NCBI GenBank assembly: GCA_035041965.1
Contig: JAPYMA010000275.1
Location: 56,076 to 120,075, forward strand
Direction of reading: 5' to 3'
From: Anisakis pegreffii
Lineage: Eukaryota > Nematoda > Chromadorea > Rhabditida > Anisakidae
DNA: 64,000 bases
Part shown: piece after piece, positions 40,015 to 53,200 of the stretch
Layout of the letters: the number at the start of each line of letters is the position of its first letter
Position numbering within the stretch: position 1 is the first letter of the stretch
Position numbers and translations under genes: made by a program
The notes under the pieces: model-generated
Seen by the model: the letters and a program-made list of their open reading frames with translations, nothing else
Database searches by the model: none
Told to the model about the DNA's origin: nothing

Positions 40015-41257
40015 ATGGATTGGTATTTATTGATTCTGTATATTCTGTATGGTCAAGCTTCAATATGTTTCCTCACTGCCCTCAATATCAAAGCTGATCT
40101 AAGCAAATATGCATCAATGCCACAGAAGATGCCGCCTCATAAACTGCATTCCTCCTTTACAGTTACTACTGCCGATCGACGTTCCATTTGTATGGTAACA
40201 TTTTCAAATTCTATCATCGAACTTGTGCCGAGTTTTTTCTCTGATCTGTTACTGTTAATCGCCGCTATGTGCGATGGTTCAAAGACGGACGGATAATTTC
40301 GAACTCAAATCTCGCTATCGGTGTGAAAAAAAAGTTGCCAAACAGTGCGGAATGTGATGGTTGTGATAAGAGAGAGCCGATCGTGATAAGCTGATTACTT
40401 CATCAAAGAAACGAACAGATTCACTGACTTGTTCATTCACTCATTAATCAATCTCGTCATTGATGAGGCGTGTAGTTTTTCAATACGTAGATGAAAGTGT
40501 TACTCGTTAACTCATTTGTAATAGTATTGTGTACGTGCTATTGAGTGTTAACTGAACAATTCTTCTATCGCGTGATTCAAGCATTTCAATAACAGTTCAT
40601 GACTGACATAGTATAGTTGCAGTACAACATGCCTTTCGGTTATAAAGTACCAAATATGTGAACTTTTCGACAATTTTCTTCATTCAATGACCATGGTAGT
40701 TTAGAATCATGGAAAACTGTTCACCCATTCGTTTTATTGAAGTCATTCATGACTCATGATCAACACTGATTTGGCGATCACTCTGTAGGTCAAGATAAAA
40801 TCTTAGGAAGATCTTATACTGTTTCATGAGATTCATAAGATTTCTGGAAAATCTGATGCGTTTTCACTGGGTATTTCGAGATGAATTCAGATCACTGTTA
40901 TGTTTCGGATGTTTTTCAGGCACCGCTGGACCTAGGCAATTGTTCGCAACATATCGTTCAATATTTTTATGATGCTACTATAAACCGATGCAAAAAGTTT
41001 TTTTACAGGTTGCATTTTCATTCTGATGAATTTTGACGGTTTGCTCTGTGAACGACAATCTTTTTGAAGCTATCGATTTGTTGAGTAGACGCTATTAATC
41101 TCCATAAAACTGTCACAAATCATTCGGATATTGAGAGATTAGTGTTATAAATGCAAATTAAACCGCTTTGAGTAATACGTAAAGCTTAATTGAAGTGGTT
41201 GCGGTGGGAATGCGAATCGTTTCGGCAGCCGTGCTCAATGCCGACAGCGCTGTGCTC
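40015..41257 (+). CDS. Exons 1-3: signal peptide and Kunitz domain K1
   Basis: Exon 1 codes for the start Met, a hydrophobic signal segment and a 35-residue spacer. It ends inside K1 just after the first Cys (RRSICM). Exon 2 continues [18 protein letters not shown], and exon 3 supplies [17 protein letters not shown]. Cys spacing is 8-15-7-12-3, exactly the canonical BPTI spacing. The residue after the second Cys (P1) is Ser, so trypsin-type inhibition through Lys/Arg is not expected. Exon 1 could also be read with an extra intron ending at 40162, but the frame is open throughout, so no intron is needed. Confidence 0.85.
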
Positions 41258-44200
41258 GTCTTAAAACAACAACACCACGAGCAAAAACAATTGCATCACA
41301 CATGAAGAACACTCATGCAAATGCCTATTCAGTTACATGTGAGATTTCTTGATGCTCAATTTTGCAATCTTCCGATCGCTTCCTTGGAGCATTATCTGAA
41401 CCAGCAACCTCATATGAATGAACAGCTGATTTTATTAGATCGATAGAAACCAGGTCACTGCTAGCTGTTGATTCAGGCTCAGATTAAGGCTCGGTAACTT
41501 CAGTGATGTTAACCGTTATTGTTAACCGTTACCATCCGCTAGCGATTTCGAAAAAGTCCGTTATTTAGGGAGTAAGCAATTGTGCAAAATCGTCACCAAA
41601 GTGAATCGCTCCGGATTCAGTGTCATTTCGAAAAAAATGGACTAAAAATTTTAGCACTGACATTTTAGCACGAAAATTTTAGCATTTTCGCATTGGCCTA
41701 GTTGATTGGACAAATCACCATTAACAAATAAGCGAGACCATGCCGTCTAGCCCATAGATTGACAGAGGTCATCCAAGCTGGTATGGCGATCAATTCGCTA
41801 AATCCTATTTGTGGTATATGCTATGATTGTGTGATTCTTAAGTTCAGAAAAATTTCAAGGTACTCAAAAGTTTTGAGAGCAGATACGTTGAGTTGTTCCA
41901 TCAACACTCTCTCAGAATCGCTCACATTTCCAGGAAATAGGACACAAATAGTATTTTTGGCTGAAAGTGTTTTTTGAAGATTGTTTATCAGTTATAGTCT
42001 CAGCATCTTCAAGTTTTTGCGTGTTTATTCGACTGGTCGGAAGCTTGCTTCGGTTCAAGGGTGTTTCTTGCTGTATATTATTAGCAGCGAGACACAATGC
42101 ACCTGTTCGTTACCTGTTTGTCTGCATAATCAGTATTTAGTGATCATCACTGCATTAGACAGTAACATCACTGATTAATCGTTTCGAAGAGAATGCTCAC
42201 GTAGCACCACGAGTGATTCATCTGGAGCTCATGTATTTCGTCGCATTTGAGACGGTCAAATATCTCTGAGCTGCTGAAGTTTTGCTTGTGACGAGCGATT
42301 GCAGTGAATCGCTTTCACGATCAGAACAGGACGCTAGTTCCTGAAAAGAGTTTTATGTCGCCATGAATGAATATGTTTTAAGAGAGCGAGACTGTAGACA
42401 CCCGGAAATGAATATGACTTGCTAGTGATAATAATAACAATAATAAAAATAAGATTATGTGGATGGTCATATGACATTATTGAGGATAATTATTGAGGAT
42501 AATAGTTAATAATAGTACTGATAATACTTTCAATAGTAGCAATCCTTAACAACAACAAAATGAATGAACCATCCCCGTTTATGAGTATAAATGATCACAA
42601 TGGTGCTATTTGCAGATCACCGAAAGCGTAGTAATGAATGTTCGCAATGTGATCCGAAGTATGGAGTTTGTGCTAACGGGCGATGTCGATGTGTGAAAGG
42701 TTTCGCAGGTGATGGCAAAAAATGTGAAGGTGAGTCGTCTTAAGCTGTAACTGGCTTAGTGGGCCTGGGATCGAAATGGAGATTCGATCTGTAAGGAACG
42801 CTCCGAACATGATCAATTTAAAGGAATTCTGACAATTCCGTGTTACGCCTTGCTTTCATCTATAGAAAAGAGAGACAAATACAACTCTCTAACCATATCA
42901 CTGGATAACACTAATATATTCATTGTTTTAACTAATTTATGTTACAGCCTAAAAAGAGGAAAATTCTCAAACTCCAATAATTTCAATTCCTCTTATTCGT
43001 GGCTGATCCTAAGCAATTTTCCACATCCAATCTCACATTCGTTTCATTTTCATAGAAAAATCAAAAAATGTAAATGAAAGATACAATCTGAAGTCAACAA
43101 GATTGATTGACAGAAACAATTTCATTGGCATATTTAATGAATCCTTAAAATAGCTTAAGAAATGAAATGAAAAAACAAAATGAAGACATTTTCTAGTGCT
43201 GCTTTTATTTTTTGTTTTGTTTTCCTATTTCACCGTTTTTTTCATTTCGGGTCGTCGTTTCGTTTTCAACAATCAGTCAAATTACTGCTCTATCACGTTT
43301 TTTTCGAGCAAACAAAAACAGAACGTCTTACGCCAGTAAAAAACTCGCTTATTTACGTTTACTAGGATAAAAACCAACAGTGTGTGGATAGGAAATGGGG
43401 ATTAAAAAAGAGAAGAAAGACAGGAACGTCATTTTTTCACTACGAATTCTTATCGGGGAATCGAATCCATTGTGTTGTTGATTTTGTTTTGTTTTATCGT
43501 CTTTGTTACATAAGCTCTGACTCAGATGAAGAATTATCTTTTCGAAGAATTGTAAGCAAAAGATTCATTCATTCTCACAGCATGAGAACGGGAAGGAGAA
43601 AAGACAAGTGGGGAACCTTCACAAGGCACGAAACGACTATCATTTGAAAGGCTTATTATCATCCTTATCATCTTACCTTTTGAGTGGCAACAATTTTTCA
43701 AATTCTATTTTGTATCGTTAATTAGCTGTTGTAATTTTTTGTATGTGAATTGTGTTTTAATTCTGTTTTCATATGATTGTGCGTATGATTCATTCTAGCT
43801 GCAATGATTTCTTGTTAGTTGTGTTTTGTCAGTGAAGTAAGTCTTTGTACTTGATGACAAATTGCTTCGAGAATCATTTATAAGTGAGAAATTGTTGCTC
43901 GAAAAGCAATTGAGGCGGTTTTTTGGTTGTGTTGATCGATGAGACTTCCCATCAGTCTCATCAATATTTTCTCGTCATTAATTAATGCATGATTCAGCGG
44001 TTCCCTTCAATTTTATACATTGATTTCAATGATTGGACTCATTTATGAGCTATTTCATTATCTAAGCACACAATCTTACCAGTTTTGAAGCGATCATGGC
44101 ATTTATTTAGACTATTTTCTCATGGAAATCCGTCTAACGTTCACAAAAGGTTTTTGCAAATTCAGTTGATTTACTGACAGATCTAAGGTCTCACTGAAAT

Positions 44201-47200
44201 TTAATGTATCGCTCGCTATTAACTTGGTGTTAGCCTAAACAAAAGCAACTAATAATTCCGCTATACCAAAGCTACACTTACCAATATAGGTCAATTCTGC
44301 TACCTAATTATATTTATATCAAGCGTAAAGCTCTCTTATCTACCAGCTACCTTACATTTCAACTAACAACAATTTAAGATATAAACGAATGTACAGAAGA
44401 TGTGAAAAGATGTTCAGCGAATGCATTTTGCATCAATACAATTGGATCGTTCCGATGCGAATGTCAACTGGGTTATGCAGGAAGTGGCTGGAATTGTACG
44501 AAAAGTTCAGGTCAACACCATCAACTTTCAGGAATTCACTTCTTCAGAAACTCAGTTCAAAGCCTCAGCCTTAAGAGAGAAATCAGCAATAATTGCATGA
44601 AACTGAGCCAACGTTGATCAGTCTCTATGAGCTGACCTTGTCTAGATCGAATTAATGGCTCATATCATATTTTTACTGCTTGAATCTCCCCAGAATTTGT
44701 TCGTTCTGCTGTTGTAATCACTATGTTGTAACGTTTACCGTGTGCTTTTGTAAAAAAGGATTAATTGCTTCGCTAACATCAGAGTACTAACATATAACAT
44801 GGAGTTAACAGCTATCACAAGATTAAGCTTAATAATATAATCATATAGTCTTACAAAGTTTCTTCGAATCAATTAAGCAGCCGAATTCAGCGCGTGAAGA
44901 TAAGCTGGATTTAAAGATAAGTACGAGAACCATGAATTTTGGATTTCAAAGCAATTTAACTTTTGGAACTAAACTAAGTTCGGTCATACTTTACAGGTTC
45001 GTATAAATTGCAGTTGGTCTTGGAGTCATCTGCTGTAACGTTTCAGATATTTGCTCACAAAAATTTGATCGACGTTATGAAGCTCAATGTTCTCAAAGTG
45101 GCGAATGGGAGATCAGATATTATTTTGATGCGGCCTCGTCGTCTTGTCGGAGATTCTGGTACGGTGGGTGCACAAGCGCGAATCAGAACATTTTCGCAGA
45201 TGCTCAGGTCACCTTCAAGCCAATCTATTCGCTGAAATAACTTTTCAGTTATCATTTACGAACCTAAACTTGGCATAATGCAGTGGTTCCCACATTCGGG
45301 TGATCCATTACCCTTTTTGATGATCTGACAGACCGCCGTTACCCCCTCCCCCTTAATAAATATGAAAATCGCAAATATTACGTTACGTTCAATCTTATTA
45401 GCACGTCCATGATGGTAATGGACATTGTTGGGCCTTCCCTTAGACCGTTATGTTCCTCAGTATTGCAATCGATCATGACTGCATGAAAAGCTATTGCCTA
45501 TGTCACGCTCATTTCAAACTGTTTTGCATGGATTCTCATTCTTTTTAGACGTGTTGTATTCACTCTCATAGCTATTACATGCGAATACCGTTCTCTTGAT
45601 GAGTTTTTATCATTCGTTTCGTCTCATTTCACTTCACAGTTCGAATCAACTTCTCATTCTGTAGCACATACTGTTTACTGGATACGTTGACGAGTGTTGA
45701 CAGTCGAAATCAACAATACAACAATCGAATATGAATTGCTCAACAACGTTCGACTGTCAAATGATTGATTATAGAGTATATTTGATAGAATGAGAATTTG
45801 ACTTTAACAGTTGAGTGGAATGAATGAGAAATTAGCAGAAGAGAACACTTTTGGTGATAAAAGCTATGAGAGCGACTATAACAGCACGGAAAAGAATGAA
45901 AACTCTATTAAATCGAGTTATAAAACATCATCACAATGGAGTTCTGTCATAAAATAACAACCGCACGAAATCCAAATTTCCCGACCCCTCCATTACCCTT
46001 TGACACCTCCAAATCACCCAAAATGTGTAATTTTACCCCTATGAGAACCACTGGTATAATGATACAATTTGTGATTGAAACATTAGAAAAAACACGGAAC
46101 TCTCTGAAGCAAAGTCTTTGAAATTTGGAACGATTCAGAAAATGCGGAAGATTGCATCCAAATCAACAGATATCAATCATTTCAGTCTTGTGAGGCACTT
46201 TGTGTGCATCGAGCAGACACGGATTTGGATTTTCAAATCGTAACCGCAGATGGGGTAACAACACTTCAGAGTGACACGGCTGGTAAGCGAATTATCTCGT
46301 TAACTGATTCATCTCACATGAATTCACTGCAATCATCTGTAAATGAGTAAATTTTCATCGAGCAAAAACTCAAATATCCATTAGATAATGCTGATCACTG
46401 CTTAAATATGAGTTCAATCAGGTGAGTTGTTGAGATTCGAAGATAATTACTGGGTTTTCAACCCTCAAATGCTTTGATAGACATGAAATTTGAAATTTCA
46501 GACATTTGCTTAGATGTGTTCGATGTAATCCTTCTGAGGCCGTGCGTAACGCTAGCCTGGCAGCCAAGATTCTTTTACAATCAAACAGCTAGTCGTTGTC
46601 AAATGTTTTGGTATGATACGTCATGTGAGTCCACCGGCCTAACAAGGAACATCTTTGGATATCTGAGTACATGCCGAAGGCTATGTGAAAGTTCGAGGAC
46701 TGCACCTGTAAGATATCAATACAAATTGGTCTGTCCATCCAAACACAGAAAAATTCACTATTCATATTGCTTAAAAATATCGCTAACAGCCCTGTAATCA
46801 GCCCTGAAACGAAGGATGTCAAAAATTACGGAATGTACTGATCTCTAATAGCATCCATAATGGGAAGGGATGTGCTCATAATCAGCCATTGTAATTGCTG
46901 ATTGAAGAAGTAGCAAAAGTCACGCATAAGTAAGAAATCTTGCTATGGAGTTCTAAGATAGCCGGAATCCTTCAGGATCATCGTGTCAGGCATCGTCCAA
47001 AACAGAAAGGGAAAGGGATTGGCAAGATAACGGCCATGTTTGCTCGAGACAAACAAACTCTCACCACACCAACCTTCCATAGCGCTCACATCACTCCAGC
47101 CAGTATGGCTGTCACAAAATCAAGCGCAATACCACGTAAGTTCCAACCTAGAATTTCTGGGCCAGATGGTGCCCAAACTTCGCTTCTGTGGATATTCACC

Positions 47201-50200
47201 GGAAAATTTCCCTGTTGTAACGCGAATCAATTCGCGAATGAATACAGGGAAAACAATTCCTGATTTTTTTACAGTGGTTGAAAAATTTCATTGATCTATA
47301 ACTGTTGATAGATATACATTGGCCTTTATCGACCTTAAGAAATTCTCAAAAACGCATAAATGGGAATGTGGAATATCGATTAACTGTTATAAAGCTACTT
47401 CAAAACATATTTCTGGACATTTGGAACGAATCTGTTTGAAATCCACTCTCAATGCGTCTAAATCGTAGAGGTTATTCTTGATGTTAATGATAAGGTCTTT
47501 AAAACTTTGAACTTCTCGAACAAGAGAACAAACAAACTGTTTCAGGTTTCATCGTGAATGCAAAACTCACCGATTATCCAACAACTACAAAAACAATAAG
47601 TCAGGATCAGCAACTAACTGAGACGTCTCAGCGAATGCGGCAATATCCCAATAGCAGCACACTAGAAAAGACCTCGACCCTGTCACCAAGACCACCGTTC
47701 CGGTTGGGTAAAATCAGTGTAACCTTCAGTGAATACAAAGCAAGCGATAAGGTGAAGAGCTTCATTGGTACGGTTGAACCTACACTGATGACACCGAGTT
47801 CTGTTCGAACGGATTCAGGAACCTCTGAGACGATTCATCCAAATCAGATTGACGAAAATGTGGTGAGTTATCGCACGCGGCTGAAAGGGGTGTAAGCAAA
47901 TCTCTTGGTCAATCTTTCTATAATTTTCAATTTCAAAATGATTGCTGATCAGTAAATTTGCTGATCAATTTACCGTAATTAACTTCTTGATTAGAGTATC
48001 CGGAATAGTGGCATCGTAGGAGTATTAAGCTATTTGATTTAACTGGACTCTGTAGCTCTGAATGTGATAAGTTGAGAAAAAAGGTAAATTCTGAAAGAAG
48101 TAACCATTTAACTATAATATCCTGGCACTTTCACCAACAGAACAGGTAAAGTAACAAATTTTGATAGTACATTCACAAATGCTGATGGAAAAATTCAATT
48201 CGCGATTGAAAACCGAAGAATCTTGTCATTTCAGATATATCCAGTGCTGGGCATTAGTGAGCCGAGTGTGTCACCATCGAGAGCTGGGCCAACGTTCGGC
48301 GATGTGAAAAGCAATGCGATTAGTGAAGGCCACAGTGCAGCATCTAAAGAAGCGGCAGCTCTTGAGCCGTCAAGAGCACCCGTTCGAGCAAATTTGGATG
48401 ACACAGAAGTGGCGAAGCTTGACATTGGTCAACAGTTCAGCTTACAATTTGCGACAACTCTAGCAGTAGCAGGTATGCAGTTTGAAAAAATAATGCATGA
48501 CTCGGCAATGCCTGAAGCTAGAACATGGGTGATTTTGTGAATAATAAAAATATCTTGGGTGATCTATCACTACATTGAACTTGCTCTACTTATCTGCCTA
48601 TGGACTAAAGCCTTCAGAAATCCCCTCGCTATTCAAATTCAGATTTTCAAATGATTTCAATCAACGCGATAAAGTTTTTTGTATGATTTAAGTGGAATGT
48701 TTGGACCAGTTCGATGTGAACCTAACGCAGTCGTGTGGCTATGGTGAATGGCAATCCAGATACTATTTCAACAGAGACACTCGAAAGTGTCAAATGTATT
48801 GGAACGATGGGTGTCGATCGTTGAGTCGGAATAACTTTGAGAATTTAGCGATTTGCGAATGGAAATGTGAAGGAACACATCCAAAACCGCAATCAAGTGA
48901 GCAGAAGATGCTAAAGATTGTCAATAGCAATCCTACTGATATCAATAATCTAGTGGTGGTGTCACCAAACAATCGCCAAGAAACAAAATTTACAGTTCTA
49001 CTTCAGTCAATGCACAACTTCACAATTGATCTTTAATTTGTTCACTCATTTATTCTCACGCATCACCTCGCTAGAGTGCGTCTCAACCGTGATCAGTTCC
49101 TTTAAACACGAACTCACCGTCAAGAGTTGCCTTATATCAACACTATCAAATCTAGAGAGAGTACTGAACTTTCGAGTTTCGAGTCTGCAAGAGCTTTAGA
49201 GTTTTATCATGAATGAAGGATAAACTAGTGTTTGCAAAATCCCGACCATATTTCAATGCTGGGAACGTGATTAAATCCTGAGATCGTTTTTCAATCTCAG
49301 GATTATGAGGGATTGAAGAACGATCATAAACGGAAGACAACGTAACATCGATAACGAAAGACTAGATATGAGTGATGACATTGTGAAATTGCTCCTCTGC
49401 TTTCCAGCAAACGAAAGCCGATGTGATGCCACCGTGTAATGCTTCATCCTTCCATTGCCGCTTGGGTAGTGAAAAACAAATACAGCTGAATAAACGAACT
49501 GAGAATGAGTGATGTATTTTAAGATAATATATAGCCAAAATTGTATAAAATGCCATGTTCTATCGAATCCCGAAATCCTGTTTCACAAGATACTTATCAA
49601 GGTTAGGACTCCAGAGTTTGGATCCTGAAACCCAATGCAAACACTATTGGGAACACTAGAAAGTATCATTATGACATTAACTTATCAGGGACTATCATTA
49701 ATTAATAATCATCCATGTGAATAATGCAATTCCACTTGCCAATTACACTGCCAATTTGAATAATTTTGCAAAATACTAACACCAATAAAGTTCCACATTG
49801 TATAATTTGTAACTAACTCAACAAAAATGTGATATTCATAATATTGTTTTGATAATAAAGCTGATATATGTTCTAATGGAAACTCTTATGAAAAGTTTTG
49901 CTTGATATTCTTGCCCGTTGGAGTAATCTAGAGTTCGATCTAGAGTAATCTCTTTGAGATGAAATTATAACTCCGAAGCCAATAACTGACACTAAAATCT
50001 TACATCCTCTATTGAATGTACATCAATGCTGCAGTGGAAGTTCGCGATCTCCAGTTGATCAATAAAGCTAACGTAATTTAAGTATTTTTGCCGGTAGGTT
50101 TATCTCGTTGAAGGTTCACGACTAGAAAACAAAATCTTGGAATTTTATACTGATTAAGGAGTATCAATTTCGAGTGGTTTCTGCCCCCAACGAAGTAGCA

Positions 50201-53200
50201 GTGTAGTTTTCAACACGGTTATGCATCGAAAGTGTTATCTGCCTATAAATTGCGCATGCGATTTTACGTCTCCAACTATAAGGGCTTTTCTACTATGGAA
50301 GAATGCATTGGCTATATCACTTGCACAGTCCAACTATGAGTACACCGTATAAAGAATGACATTCACGACGTGAAATATTGACATTACAACATCGCATGTG
50401 AAATATTCATCTAAACTTGAGGGTACGCACACAAACACATACCTAAAAGAGTGTACTTCAACTTGAAACTATATGATATGCTAATTGTGAGGTCAGTCAT
50501 GAGCATGATGAATCAATTAGACACAGTGTAAGCAGTGAAACTTTTCGAAATACTCATGCCAGTTTGAGAATAAATGGAAATTAGTGATTCCTACTCGAAG
50601 GCAGTTGACAAACTTCGGTTTCAGGGTCTTGCCTGGATGTGTTCGATCCGGCCTATTTGGGTGATTGTCGGAATGGATACTTCGAGAAACGCTACTACTT
50701 CAATCACGACAAAAAACATTGTGAGATGATTTATTTCGGTGGGTGTCCATCTGTATCGCGAAATTTCTTCTCGGATTATGGCGAATGTCAAGATCTGTGC
50801 GAGAATCCGAGTCGAGAGCTGATCAGTGAGTTTATATTTCAATGTTTCTTGCTCAAATTTGTCAATCAATTTGCTTCCCTGTTCCATCTTTATAGAGTGT
50901 TTATGATCCAAACCAATGAATATCTGTTAATTTAGCACAATTGCATGTTGGTGTTCTTATCATCCTATTACGAATTCTGAATTACTGAGATCTTTCAGGA
51001 TCATGTTTGCAACCATTCGATCACGCCTATGAAGAGTCATGCTCATCAGAAGGGCACTATAGGATTCAGTATTATTACGATCTCGAGATGCGTGAATGTC
51101 GAATGTTTTGGTACGGCAATTGTAGAGGACCTTCTGAGAACATATTTCCGACTTTAACGACATGTCAGTGGATTTGTGAGCGAAGGAAAGAAGACACTGC
51201 TCCAAGTTGGTTCATTGCGTATTTACAATTGATTGCTCTTGAGATTGATCAACTGAAGCCACATCCACATGTAATTTCCCACTCTCTGAATGTCCCATGC
51301 TCATCACGTTTCTCTTTTCGTCCTGAGGGCCAGTCTTCAGCCTAATATTCAAGCGCTGTCATGAGTTTCGAATCTAACTCCGAAACAAGGTCAGTTCAGA
51401 TTTCAGCTGAAACTTGGGTTCAAACCCGAGTTGTATCCATTTTCAGATTCTGTAGCCTAATTCCTGTCTAATTCAGGAATGCTGATTTTGTTAGCGTTTA
51501 CGTTCACGATTTATGAATGAGTACAGCGAATGAATATTGCAGAGCATTGTATCGATAAATTTGATTCACACTATACGGATTCATGTGGGGTTGGAGCATG
51601 GGCAGAGAAGTGGTATTTCGATCATCTGACTGGATTATGTCATCCGTTCTGGTACGATGGCTGCTTATCGACATCGCAGAATATTTTCAACGATCGTGAA
51701 ACGTGCCAGTGGCTCTGTGAAATGCCTTGTTCGTTTGACATTCTCTTTGGAATACTAATATTAATGTCAAAAATCACCTGCAGTCATAGTGGTGTATTTA
51801 TATCAATTTTGTTATGTTTGGACAAATTGATTTACTACCCATCTCAAGACTCAATATCAGCTAAACTTTGCCTACGAAATCATTTGATACTTCATTACAG
51901 CCATTTAAGTATAATCAAGGACAGTATTATAGAACTTTTCTCATAGAAGGATTCCTGACTGATCATAAATGCCTTTCAGCGCTACCGAGCAGTACGGATG
52001 TCACTTCGAAAGATGCCTACCGATGTCTCGAGGAGAAATCGCCTGGAATGTGCAAAGAAAAGTTGGTGAACATAAGAATATTAAGATTAAATTCGATACT
52101 CGAAACTAGAATCCTCTCCAATGCCTCTAGTGAGCACAGCTTTCTTGTAAAGATTGTTTTGGCTACAGATTCATGCCAGAATGTGGCCTTGCCAGGCAGA
52201 TGAGGTCAGTAGTTCTCTCCTGGAGACTGATTTTGGCCTAAGTGGCCGAATTTTTCCTAGTATGCTCCACATACCCAATCAATCATTCGGTGTTTAATAC
52301 CATCGCTAAAGATGTTGTAAATCAGTAGTCAAGATCCTATTATTATGGCAGAACAAGACTGATATGAATTGATACTGATAAAGAACAATGATAAATGATA
52401 ATGGTATAAGTGATGAAATAAGTTTTTCAGGTATCCAGCGTATTTCTATAACAAGGAAACACGTCGTTGTGAGCCATTTGCTTACAGCGGATGTGCAGGC
52501 AACGGGAATCGCTTTCTCACTTTACAACAATGTGAGAGCATATGTAATCAATTCCGAAAGCTTTCAGGTACCTTGAAATTATGTTTCAGTATTAAAATGT
52601 TGTCTTCGTCCCAAATTTCCTCAAGATATCGGTTAATTCAGTTACTTCACTATTAGGTTTCACTGATAATGAAGAGAAGAGTGAATTCAGTGTTGTTTTG
52701 ATGTATCAGTGTACAATGCAGCTGAGCACTCTTGCAATAGAGAATGCACGAAGAGAATGAAAATGTTTATCAAATGCAATCAAAAAACATTGAGAAAAAC
52801 AACAGAGATGCAATCAAAGAATGAGATTCATGCTCTAACACATGCGAAAAGAATGAAACAGGGCAGAGTGGCACTGAAAAGAATGAAACTTCATGCTAGA
52901 ATCATTGGTAAGCTGACATATCGAAAAATTTGAAGATTTCAATGATCAGGCACTATTATCAACACATTTCAAACTGAGAACTCATTGCTTTCCATCGAAG
53001 TATGATCGTAGGCTCATAATGATGCATTTTCAAGCAGTATCTACCTGCAAATGACGGGAAATACCCACATTTTCCATTCAAATGCTACTATTCATCGTGA
53101 AAAATCTGATTCCGATTTCGACAACCAAGGTCTAAGGAAGAATATTTTAAAATATGGATGAATGGAATGTTTTCAGCGATCGAAACTGATTGTTATCTGC

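Noticed and set aside
45008..45235. 75-codon ORF over Kunitz exon 6 in another frame
   Set aside because: The Kunitz frame, starting at 45047, has the cysteines and correct phases.
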